Shown: positions 1 through 33,423 of the stretch, one piece after another
Layout: each line of letters begins with the position of its first letter
Position numbering within the stretch: position 1 is the stretch's first letter
The notes under the pieces: model-generated
Databases searched by the model: none
What the model saw: only the letters and a program-made list of their open reading frames with translations
Told to the model about the DNA's origin: nothing
Assembly (NCBI GenBank): GCA_028015205.1
Contig: CM051515.1
Coordinates: forward strand, 11,178,001-11,242,000
From: Mytilisepta virgata
Lineage: Eukaryota > Mollusca > Bivalvia > Mytilida > Mytilidae
Reading direction: 5' to 3'
Length of the DNA: 64,000 nucleotides
Position numbers and translations under genes: made by a program

Positions 1-668
1 ACGAAATTTGCAGCGAAATTGTTATCAAAACATTTATATAATGTTTGATTTGTAACTAAAAATGTGATATTGAAGATAAAAGTAGGACCATTTTCTCATG
101 CATCTATTTTATTCTTAGGAGTAATTTCAAAAAATAGCATAATGACTTTCAAAAACTCTCGGAGCATAGCCTGGTATGTGTTCTCGTAAGATTTGCTAAT
201 ATTAACTTACACATAAGCTACTAAAGTTACTAAACAAATTTTCTGCATGCTTAGATAACGCTTTGGAAGAGAGATTAAACACAAATTTGTCAAAATAACG
301 TCTTCAAGGCAGTTTCTTTTTTAAATGAAGGACATTCAGAACACAAAACTGTTTTGTTTTCCTGTATGTGGATTTATGTGTCCTCTTTCATGTGAAAATA
401 GAATGGTTTTGGTTCTGAGTGTCCTTCTTGGGAGTATACAAGAAGTGACAGAAATGCTTGGCAATTGAGCCAAATAGTGTAAACATAATACTGCATTGCA
501 TACAACTGTTTACGATAAAGGTAAGTAAATATTTAAGATTAAACAATTAATGGTTACGAGGAAAATAGAGAGAACGTGGTCCTAGTACTTTGTCTTCGTC
601 TATTTATTTATACATTATCATTGCACAAAATTAAGACAAATTACAAATAAAAAGACCAAAATGGTTGT

Positions 669-1060
669 TTATGGATGATCGCTGGTCTAATAGGAAATAA
701 ATAGGATTTGAAATAGGTGTTTTAGTTTGAGAGAACATATGAATAGTAAACAAATAAGCAAGAAAAAAAAATAGCTTCATGTGCTCATTTTAGCGCTATA
801 AGGCATTGAAAATTTGCAGGAAATGGGTTTTCTCTGGATTTTTCATTGTCTTTGCCTTGACTTCAGTCTCTCAAAAATGTATGAAAAAATAAAAAGGATT
901 TCATAAAATTTTGTCAAATACCATTTTAAGGTATATTTGGTTGAATTATAAAAGAAAAAGTGGGGGTTCATGGGCAAAAAATTTCATGTTTAAGAAATGG
1001 ATAAAAAGGATTCCGAACATCTGACAGAAAGACCAAAACTTGACCAGCGAGCATCCTTAA
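669..1060. mobile_element. MITE family TTAAGGATG, copy 1
   Basis: About 390 bp bounded by TTATGGATGATCGCTGGTC and GACCAGCGAGCATCCTTAA, 19-bp imperfect inverted repeats. The interior is shared almost base for base with copies at 25039 and 58881 (for example AATAGGATTTGAAATAGGTG). Confidence 0.8.
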
Positions 1061-2239
1061 GTCAAACATGTGTTAATACATGTACATCTTTGACTAATAA
1101 AAAATAAATGAATCCACCTTTGAATTTATCGTGTCAACCAACGGCAATTTTCTTTTCTGTAATGTGATATTCAATGCAGATACATGTAATTGATGACATC
1201 ATTGATCTTAGAATGGGAGTAAGGTTAATGATTATGATAGAAAATGTGTGATGTTACGCCTGATGTTCCTACTGCTCATTTCATGTTTATAAGTTTGTCT
1301 TTGATTAACTTGAAAACTTATAAACATGAATTGAACAGTAAGAAAATAAAATGCCTATTCAAAAAGGGTAACAAAAATGTCACAGATGCGATTTTCTTAA
1401 AATAATGCCCAAATCTGACGTCGAACACGTTTCTTAAAATCCTTTTGTTTTAATGATTCGTAAGAAATAAAAGATCAAAAATAAAAAGACAAACAATAAT
1501 CTTTTTTATCTATAAGTCTTTCGAATACTACTGGGACTCTCCATTTAATAAATTTGTAGAAAGCGTGTTCAGATCTAGAGTTATTGTTAAAGCTCATTAT
1601 ATTCGATGAATGCTCCGCTTCAGCTGCATGTAAACCATTTTGAATTTTAACTCATATAAATGAGGGGTTATCTAACAAATAAAAAAAAATTAAATCTATA
1701 GAAATGAATTGTTTTTATCCAGTTTAGTTATCTTAATCTGTAATTAATCTTATTAAAGGTCGCGTAATCATTAGCGTAATAGCCGGGCGTAATTATACTG
1801 TTTGAAAAATGATTAAACTTATGCTTGTAGAAATTTGGAATTGTTTGTGACGTTATATATACAAATTTTGAAAAAGGAGGGAGAGCGTGAGAATTGTTTC
1901 TTTTTGTTTCTGCTTGTTTCTTTGTTTTATTGCGTTTTTGATTATTTTTTTTTTTTTGGCAATTGTTCATGTACTTATTTTTGAAAGAAAAATTAAATTG
2001 AGGAGATAAAATTTCATGAAATGGTTGTAAGTTGTTTTGGAGTCGCCAGCAATGAGAAATCAAGCTATTTTAATTGAGAATTTATTAATGGTGAAATATT
2101 TGATATATTAGTTATTAAAATCTATAAAAGCAGAACATATTTAACTTTCATCATTGAATAACGTAGCTTGTGACGGACGACGTCGTGTTACTCTATCGTG
2201 TACGAACTGTACATTACTTCGTCTTGAAAGATCTTGTGG
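1061..2239. other. Non-coding stretch upstream of YWTD receptor 1
   Basis: AT-rich with no supported gene; scattered short frames only. A small palindrome, CATGTTTATAAGTTT / AAACTTATAAACATG, lies at 1283-1327. Confidence 0.5.
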
Positions 2240-2605
2240 GATGTTAAGACATTGTCATTTCTTCCATAAATGGCTGTTTTGAGCGGGAGATAACACGTGG
2301 AAGATTGTTGCAAGTGCATCGATCCCCAACTGTTGTGACGTCCAATCAGAATTCGTTTGTCATACCTTTTGACCCATAAAGCTTAATGTTATCTAACTTC
2401 GTCGGTTGTGCTCCGTAAATTTATCTAGGGACAGGAAACAAGAAATATGTACTTATACTCGTTCAAAAGTGAAGAATTGAAAACAACTTCAACCCGTTCT
2501 TAAAATTCAGCGTCTTTGCCCTCGTTCCGGGGCGCTCAACTCGGAAAAGACGTGAATTTTTAAAAATTGTTTAGATTTTCCAGTCTTCACTTTGAACGTG
2601 TGGGA
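2240..2605 (+). mobile_element. Repeat family with hairpin core, copy 1
   Basis: Shares blocks with the reverse complement of 38871-39275: TTCCATAAATGGC, GGAAAC after CTAGG, and a core hairpin GTTCAAAAGTGAAGAATTG...CAGTCTTCACTTTGAAC flanking a GC-rich GAGGGAAAAGACG-type centre. Confidence 0.6.
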
Positions 2606-2965
2606 GATTCTTTCAAGAGCTACAGGATTATTTTACCCTACCTAAAATAAGGGCAATCATACAATCAGACGTCATATCTTTCAAAAGATACCTTGATTGA
2701 AAAATATGAAGGAATAATGACATACTCATTACTCAAGGGATTAAATATACACAGGGCTAAAAGGCAATAATATTATCTAGAAAAAACCTTTTGTTACCAG
2801 AATAGATTCGATTGATAAAAAGTTGATATACCATTATAAGTTTACATAAAAGGTTAGAATACTCTAATAACACCTCATTCATTTCTGAATTTTTCATGAA
2901 CAGTTGATGAAAAAATTCATCAATACTTGTAATGATATTTCATTATTGTCCTTAACAATTATTAC

Positions 2966-24670
<21,705 letters not shown>

Positions 24671-25038
24671 AATTTGTACCCTGAGAAACATTTCTTTGAA
24701 TTTATTTTCTTACTAGGAAGTGGGAAATCTTATTCTACCATCTTCTTAATACTTTGAATGTAGCGTTGTAATATTTACTGTGTTTGTGACAGTATACATA
24801 AATTTTATGACTGCAAAGCAACTCTGTGAATGGTGCTGAAGGGTGATGAAATGTCTAATGTCTATATACATGATATATATTACTAATTTATTCCGGTTTG
24901 GCCTATTGTAAAGTAAAAATAGAATGCACATTTAATTTCATCACTAAGTCCTAAGATATGAAATTTTTTGTACTAGATTATAACTCTGGTATCAACCAAG
25001 AATTCGAAATATGTCACTTGGGAAAATTTTGATTTTAC

Positions 25039-25436
25039 GTAAGGATGATCGCTGGTCTAATAGTAAAATAAATAGGATTTGAAATATGTGTTTTAAATTG
25101 AGAGAACACATAAATAGTAAACAAATAACCAAGAAAAAACATAGGTTCATGTGCTTATTTTAGAGCTATAAGGCCTTGAAAATTTGCAGGAAATTGGTTT
25201 TCTCTGGATTTTTCATTGTATTTGCATTGACAACTTCAGTCTCTCAAAAATGTATGAAAAATAAAGAGGATTTCATAAGATTTTGTCAAATACCATTTTA
25301 AGGTATATATGATTGAATTATAAAAGAAAAAGTGGGGGTTCATGGGCAAAAAATTTCACGTTTAAGAAATGGATAAAACCCGAGGATTCCGAAAATCTGA
25401 CAAAAAGACCAAAACATGACCAGCGAGCATACTTAA
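25039..25436. mobile_element. MITE family TTAAGGATG, copy 2
   Basis: Same termini (GTAAGGATGATCGCTGGTC, GACCAGCGAGCATACTTAA) and interior as the copies at 669 and 58881, in the same orientation. Confidence 0.82.
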
Positions 25437-25827
25437 TGATAAATGTAATAGACTCAAATTGATGAAATAATTTTCGAGTATTACGTCGTTGTATATATGT
25501 ACTAAATCATGTAAACACAACCATAAAATTTTAATATGTTAACTGGGATATTTTGCAACACTCGAGGACATATGTCTTTAACTAAACAATCAATAGTGGA
25601 CATTTATTTCAAACCGGTAATACTATTTTAAGGTTCTTTCTTTTCTTAATTCATATTATCTGCTTTGTAAATACCCAGAAGTACATCCATACAAGAAAAT
25701 AATAAGTAGACATGGGCTAGGCTATACAATGTATAGGTAAAAAAAAAAACTAAGAAATAAAATAGGAGCACCTTGTGTCTTGTGTCTTTCAAAGTTTTTC
25801 AGGAGAGTTCATATTGGTGGTGCTGTC

Positions 25828-25851
25828 GGGGGGGGTGGGGGGGGGGGGGGG
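25828..25851. repeat. Poly-G tract with one T
   Basis: 24 bases, all G except one T. G-rich context continues to 25868. Confidence 0.9.
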
Positions 25852-28103
25852 TGAGTGGGATGGGGGGCATATATCTTTTGATTAATGCATGCTGAGTTCC
25901 TGTTCTCACGATTTGGACTTTTCACACTGTCTTTTTGCCTCGTAACTTTTTTGTAGTTATTTGGTCGTAGATTGTTTACTATTGTTTGGTAATCTTTCTT
26001 TTGAATCCATTCACACCATTTCATCCTTCATGTTTGTCGTTTAGCGCTGCTGATGAGACATGATCGGTTGCAACATTCATACATGTGCATACATTGCATT
26101 GAAAATAGTATTATAATGTTTATATGCACATGCATAAAGAAATTAGAAAACAAAAATCAAATACCAATATTCTGAGTGTAAAAGCTGGTAAATTAATGAC
26201 ACGATACATTTTGTATATTTACCTTCGTGTTTATATTGTAAGTATTGAAATACCGTCGTAACAGGACACTTGACAGATGTTTTTTTAGCCGGAAACGTGG
26301 AATGTGTCGTGGAATGTGTTTAGTATTTATCCAGATAGAAAAAAATGGATAGCCTAGCAATTAACCAAGATATGGAAATTTTCAATTTTTCATGACTATA
26401 TATTGTTCTTTTAACCAATTATTCAAATCTGAGTGCAAGAAGAAGGAATTTATTCGAAAGTATAATGATTTATGCATTTGTATGCACCTACATTTACTGT
26501 AAACCGGCAAAATTTCGCGACAGTTTAATTTTCGCTATTTTCTCAGTAAGGGATGAAAAGCAAAAATAAACCACAGACTGTGGATAATTATTTTCATATG
26601 CTATTCCTGTATACTTATTAGGAATTGCGAATTCAAAGCAGCAAAAAGAAGATGGCGCTACAATTTCCCGGTTTTCAGTAATACAAATATTTTTATGTGT
26701 ATCATGTACCCTTCTCTCTTCAGTTTTTGCATTTTATGTCAATTATTAAGTACGAACATTTATTGGAACGAGGCGAGTGGTGATTCGTGGTAAAAGTGTG
26801 TATTTTATTGCACATTTGAATTTGCCTCTGCCAGAAGAACGCTTTTTGTAGATCGTGTATATCAACTGAGATATAAATGCAAATAAATGCATTGCCAATA
26901 CTAGGTGTTTTTATATAATTGCATAATGTTACAAATGTCCTGATCAATATTATCAGGGACCAATTGCAAGAAGAGTCAAAAATACATCTGTTTGTCATCT
27001 GTTGAAATTGTCGTCAATTTTTAAAAAAATTCCAGCATGTAATACCCTTTTAGACACAAAATAGTCTACGAAAGTATTGTACCTAAATATGCAAATTTGT
27101 TTTAGATCATATTGTGCACTAAGATTAACAGAAATATACACTCTTATATTTACAAAGGCACGTGTGTATATACAGTGCTTTATAAATTTATAGACGTCTT
27201 TACCAAACTCTGTTGTTGGAGTTTATTTTCCAAACCCTTATAATTGCTATCAAAGAAAAACTGTAATATATTAAAATAAAAAGTTGATAGACAAAAATTG
27301 CAATTTTGAACTAGAATCCATTAATTCAAAATGTACATTTTATAAATAGAAAATGACTCTGCACAATGGTTGTTGCCAAAATGTTTATTGCACTGGGATT
27401 GTTCTCTTTTGCATCGGAATTTTGAACTCTATCAGGGTCAATTTGTGACGTTTCAGTTTTGAAATTAAGGGTTAGTATCAAGATAAATTTGAAGCGTACA
27501 GTATATGCCTCGTCTGAAGTAGCTACCGGGTATAAAGTAGTATCGAAGCCTTTAAGCCGATTAAATGTGTATGAGTTAATAAATACATGTAGTTGATTTC
27601 CGCAGTGGATCCTGTTTCCCAAACATTCCTACGACCTCGATAAGTCTTAAGTGTGATCTGTTTTCCGGTTTTCAATGATTTTGTTCTATTGACGTCATGG
27701 AACCAGTCTCAATCGTAGTCATACGAAACGTGACCCACGTTGAGTACTGATTTCCTTCAATTGAATTTTTTTATCCTACTACAACGTCTCTGCTAATAAA
27801 ACGCATTTCAGACTGAACTTTAAGATATATTTCATCATTCTAAACAAAGGGCATGGTATGATTTTGCCTGAAATTGGCCCCTTGATATCAACATAAAAAA
27901 GTAATGAAAAATTTACTCTCAGCTACATGTATCATTAAGTACTCATAAAAAGTTGCCTTTCAAGGAACGTGTTTTGTTTTTAACGAGACATTTCTGTAAT
28001 TGCGGCAATATGCTGTCAAAGATGGCTTATTGTTAAGAAATCAATAAAAAACACCAAACTAAGTCATTTTTGGAACTTTGAATTTAAATTTTATAGAAGC
28101 AAC

Positions 28104-28192
28104 AGCCTTGCCAAAAAATTAATTCCACTGAAATGTGTCTTTATGTAATACAAACAATATATTAAATTTTAAAGCCCTTTTTTGGCAAGGCT
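28104..28192. repeat. Short inverted repeat
   Basis: Perfect 15-bp arms AGCCTTGCCAAAAAA and TTTTTTGGCAAGGCT around a 59-bp AT-rich spacer. Confidence 0.55.
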
Positions 28193-30225
28193 TTTGTTCA
28201 TTGTTGTTTTCACCAAAATTTTCTTTGAAAACACTCAATTTTCTTCAAAATCCTTGATTTAGCAGACGTTTATGGCATCACTGTTGCATCATGGGTAGGA
28301 ATGTTGTATAATGATTGATACATTGTAAAGGTTCGATCATTGTACGATAAAAATGATACAAATTCGAATCTGAATTCTTAATTTTAATTCTTCTTGTCAG
28401 ATGGGGCCAATTAATGGTTGAAATCATACCATCTTCTTTAAAAAAATCGTAAAAGTATCTTAAAGTAAATAGCCTGACTTTCATTTTATAAACTTTAACA
28501 AAGGAAAATCCGGTTAACTGTCAGACGGCATCTTGTTTAACAATTAACATATGTATAAAGATTCTCTCGGGCAATATAATGTGATAATAAAACATTATCA
28601 AAAATCAATTAAATTTGCAATTTTGTGACAAAAGTGTTAATTGGTGCGTCACGAAAAACTGTGAAAAATCAAAGTATTTAATTAGGAGCGAAAACATGAA
28701 TTGAAGAATCCGTTGATAGACTGACAATATCAAATATATGCAAATTATCAATATTGTACAAAACATCGCTTAATCTTGCTTTTGTAAACATTTTTAAATT
28801 CATGGAATATCGGGATTCCCCGAATCAATAAACACAAATTCCACAAGACCAATGTCCAAAGACAAGGCTATTTTATTAGAACACTAACACAACAAACAAA
28901 CACTACGAAGACACAACCAAAAGAGTAAAACATGCATACCTGACAACAAGACAGCTAAAAAAAAATATTGAATCTAATACTATTAAATTATACGTAAATA
29001 AAGAGAAATATAAATATGTTTTTAATACTAGATTCATGTACTTGCACCAAGCAACATTATTTTTCGTCTGCCTCCTAAACGTTGACTCAGGAATCAAAGG
29101 GAAGATTAAATTCTTTATAATATAAAAAAAAAACAGATTTAACACCGCCACATTGTGTATGTGCCTTTCTCATAAAACTGTTCCATAGTCTTGTTGATTG
29201 TCGCTTGTCTAATTGTTGTTATATTTATTTTTGAAATGGAATTCTTGGGATTCGTTGTTATTTTTGTTGACTTTTTACATCAGTGCTTCTGGGGCCGTGA
29301 AGTGTTAATTTGATGTTGCGGGCGGTTGTTCTACGGCGGAGAGAATACGACTTCACCTTGAAGCTGTCACTTTTATATATGTTCAGTCTAACAGAACACT
29401 GTATCAAAAGCGCTTTATCCAGTATCTGTTTATTTTAAAAAGCTTGGAATGTGCTGACATGGAGATTCAAAGTTTGAAGCATATATGCTACGGCTCTATG
29501 AATGATCCATGTTGAAAGGCCCGTCTCAAGAAGAAGGGTCGTTATTTTTTTCCATTCTGCAGTTGTCGTAATGAAATTATATCTATTTATACTAGATTAC
29601 ATCGATGCATGAGAACATGGGTCAATCATTTTTTTCACAAAAAAAATCATATTGCAACCCAAAATCACAATAAAATACGTTAATTTTTTAAACACTGTTC
29701 TGAAAATCAACGCGCTCAGAAGCATGTTCCGCTTATTATGGAGTTATGGAAAAGGAAGTAACCCCCAAAACAAATGTTCTGTAATTCCGATATTTGGTGT
29801 GAAAAATTCAAATATAAACCGACTTTTCTAGCATAAAATCAGACTTTACCTCATATCTAACCATAATCTTTTAAACTGCGATAAATCATTTTTCGTCCGG
29901 CGTTAAAAAGTGAGCAACGTAATTATCTTTCCTTCTATTGTTGTCATTAGAACTTGACGTAAACGTTGCTATATGTCTGATTTCGAAATCCAGCGAATTG
30001 GTCCTTCTTTACAAGAAGCATGTCACTCTCCAAATAGACCACGGACTATTTTGATGGTAGAGGTACGTGTTTAGATAATACAAAATTCTATGTACATCTG
30101 ACTTCAAATTGTAATTGTCATTACATAGAAAAAAGAATCAAAATCTTAAATGTGAAATGGAGTTTGTCTATAAAATAAGATTACGAAGGCGACTAATAGA
30201 TCTAACATCATTTGAACATTAAATA

Positions 30226-30495
30226 ATATCCTGTTGGCGTGACCAATGATGCGAGCACAGCAATATCCCTTTCCAGAAACTCATTTCCGGTATCACGATT
30301 CTGACTTTAAAATTATAATTTGAAACAAGTTATTTCTCTTACTTTACTTACTTCCGTTTCCGGCGAACGAAACTTTTTTCTAGCCTTAGTATGTAGCACA
30401 AATAGATTCACTTCGGATTGCATAATGACTGCCCCCATTAAACAAAGACTTTTCTAAATTACCCATATGTTCCCACTAGCGCTCGCTGCGCTCGC
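30226..30495 (-). mobile_element. TA-flanked MITE, copy B
   Basis: Reverse-complement copy of the element at 12873 (GCGAGCGCAGCGAGCGC to CCAACAGGATAT), again bounded by TA. Shared internal blocks include ATGGGGGCAGTCAT-type and AGTAAAGTAAG sequence. Confidence 0.78.
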
Positions 30496-31729
30496 TATAA
30501 CATAACAATATCAAATAAAAGTCTGAAGGACTTACATTTACATGATTTATATAAAGTTTGTGAGTGAACTAGTCCAGTTTATATATCAAACTCCGGAAAA
30601 AATTGTTTATTTTTTTATAATTCTTAAACCAACTAAAAAAATTTGTTTTGGAAATACATGTACCTTAAATTTCTAAGTCTCCGGAGTGCGCTCAATCCAT
30701 TGATTTATACTGCGCATGAACATACTGAATACAGAGGACTATAGATTAAATTTGGAATCAACACAAATTCAAATAAAATGTGGCGCTAAGAAATGGATAT
30801 AATTTACAACCATATACACATTTATTCTTATTTTTCTTTTTTAAATGTTCCGCGTATGTGTAACATGAATTCAAGTTGTCATTGTAGTTAATCTTTTTTA
30901 AGAAGTTAGCCCGGTTAACATCGTCTATCGAAAAATAACTTGACAAAAAATCTATACCGGAAGCACTTATAACCAATCATATAGGACAGGATTTCGAATT
31001 ATGCAAATTATATAAAGCTTATAAGGTAATAATGATACAGGATTTTTTATGTTGAACTTCTGTATTATGGTATAGGATGATGTAATATGTTTAACAAATA
31101 TAAAAGAGAATATAATATTTATTTTTGTGTAAAATTTCGGTTATCTGACATATTTACTTCATGTACATGTACTTGCAGCATATTTTTTCATCTGTGCAAA
31201 ATTATTACTTATTCAGCATAAAAATGTGGGAAAAAATGCCAAAGACTGTTTGCCCACCTTTTAACTTCCTCCTTCATAAAAATCCGTAATTTTTATATAA
31301 TATACAACAAATCCCATTACATTGTCCGTTCGTCTTTCTAATGTAGTGTGTTTCATGTCTACAGTCTGTACTGAATTTCTTTCCCTTTTACAGATTTGCT
31401 ATAATAATCTCAGAATAACTTAATATTCTGACCTAAAAATTATTATTATTTTAGCCTATTTTTTTTATCATTATATTACAGCCTAAAAAAGAAAAAGAAA
31501 ATCGTGGTATTCTCATGCATTTCTTTTCCTATTTGGTTCAAACTTCTTCTTTCGTGTATAGAAACAAAATATTTTTTTTTAAATCTTTTAAAAGCATTTT
31601 TCGTTATTGGTTTTTCGTTTATTGTGTCAATCATTCTCATGTAGATATGTGTTGTAATGTTGTTTATTTCTTTTTGCTAAAATATTCTTTACACTGAAGA
31701 AGATCATTACGTTCAATGACGTTCTCTTC

Positions 31730-32033
31730 TTAAATTTTAGGCACTATTCTCTATTCCTTAATTTTTAGGCATTATTCTCTATTCCTTAATTTTTAGGCAT
31801 AATTCTCTATTCCTTAATTTTTAGGCATAATTCTCTATTCCTTAATTTTTATGCATAATTCTCTATTCCTTAATCTTTAGGCATTATTCTCTATTCCTTA
31901 ATTTAGGCACAATTCTCTATTCCTTAATTTTTAGGCATAATTCTCTATTCCTAAATTTTTAGGCATAATTCTCTTTTCCTTAATTTTTAGGCATTATTCT
32001 CTATCTTCGTTTTCTAGGGATTTTTCTCTATTC
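31730..32033. repeat. 28-bp minisatellite
   Basis: About ten copies of AGGCATAATTCTCTATTCCT followed by TAATTTTT, with decay at both edges. It lies 0.7 kb upstream of the SAARP-like start codon. Confidence 0.88.
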
Positions 32034-32741
32034 GTTATGCTTTATGTTACTATATTCTCTACTCCATAAACCCCACCCAAACCCCTAAATATGACAAATC
32101 ATTTTCTTGCCAAAATCGGAAGTGAGGATGGGATGTTATGCAAACTGGGTAAAAAATGTCTTTTCTGTACCAATTGCATTAGAATTTCTTTCATGGCTAC
32201 TGTAAACATTTTTATAAAGAGATGTATTAAAAACCTATTGAATAAAAGAAATAAAAAGTAATAATGTTCAATTTCACAAGAAAAAAAATACCCGAAAATT
32301 CACTTGTTTGGTACCTAAAAGGACATCCAAATAAAAGTGGAACTGCCAAATACAATACATGCGTGTAGGATTAACTACAACTAAGCCGTGTACATGTAGT
32401 ATCACAGACAACCATCAAGCTAACGTACAGTATATGTGTACATCAAGTTGTTTTTCCGGTATCCAGATCAGCATTTATACATGTAAGTAGGCCTAAGTTC
32501 TCAAGGCCACTCACCTGTCATAAGACAGTGATTTGACAGGAAATACGAAGTACGTATTTCTCTAATTATATCCTATTACACGCTTAACGGTTGGTCAGGC
32601 ACACACATATAACGCCCTTTTTTATTCACATATTGATTAACATGGTCTATATTTGGCCTTATGTTCACCTGACTCATTTATTGATCCCCTACGTACAATA
32701 ATAAAATCCACATTTGACAGGGTTTAATATCATTTTACAAT

Positions 32742-33423
32742 ATGGGCTCCTTACAGAAAGAACTCGGAGGGTACTGCTTAATAATTTTGGCAATTATTAG
32801 CGTAGTTTTAGCAAATGAAAACGAAACAGTTGTCAGTGATGGCGGCGTTTATGTAAAAGTTTTAGGACACTCTGGAAAAATAATCATGAGTCGATCGGCA
32901 GATATTGAATCGGATGAAAACAGAATTGTTGTTGAAATGGATGAAATTAAAGAAAAAGATGAAAATGGGAACGATGTCGGACAAGGTGGACCACCGGAGC
33001 AGAAACACAGCTTCAACACATTTGCGAATCAACAGTTCGAATTTTCAGACGTTATGGACGGAATGTTTGAAAACATATCTACAAAAACTTTCAATTTTAC
33101 AGCAAATGTCGCTAACGGGGCCCTACTTGTTGTTGATGTCTATATATTTAACGAAAACGGGACTTATAATCTTAGTGGGGAGGTTACCACAGTTTCAGAA
33201 GGATCAGTCAAATTTAATATTCGGATCGATGACTGGAAATTTTGCGGAGATTCCGGAGTTACGTGTCAAAAGGGGCAAACTAACGAAGTAGGAATGTTTC
33301 TTGACTTTACCATTGCAATCAAGGGAAAAGGTGCAACCCCACAAAAAAAAATCCGGCGGAAACAAACGAACCACAGCAGACGAGTATGACCTTGGGAGCG
33401 GCAGTGTGGTCATTTCCAAAAAG
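32742..33423 (+). CDS. SAARP-like gene exon 1: signal peptide and most of module 1
   Basis: ATG at 32742 in a good context (ACAATATGG) opens a signal peptide (LIILAIISVVLA core). The frame stays open to 33389 but diverges from module 2 after GKGATPQKK, at nine A residues. With eight A residues it would run on as a Ser-Gly-Gly-Asn stretch, then ADEYDLGSGSVVISKK to the GTAAGA donor, the exact counterpart of module 2. So the exon is either mis-sequenced by one A or frameshifted. Confidence 0.8.

Larger units (their letters stand above)
25437..30225. other. Intergenic, no supported gene
   Basis: AT-rich sequence between YWTD receptor 1 and the SAARP-like gene. It holds a poly-G tract and a short inverted repeat, listed separately, and several chance frames. 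Nothing else was recognised. Confidence 0.5.

Noticed and set aside
2123..2130. TATAAAAG as the promoter of the YWTD receptor gene
   Set aside because: It is 840 bp from the start codon, with a repeat in between, in AT-rich DNA where such strings are common.
25809..26024. A proline-rich - strand frame
   Set aside because: Created by the poly-G tract; no other support.
27326..27622. A 98-codon - strand frame with fairly polar composition (TLNFKTETSQIDPDRVQNSD)
   Set aside because: No family match, no convincing splice sites, no neighbouring exons; kept out as probable chance or a very old relic.
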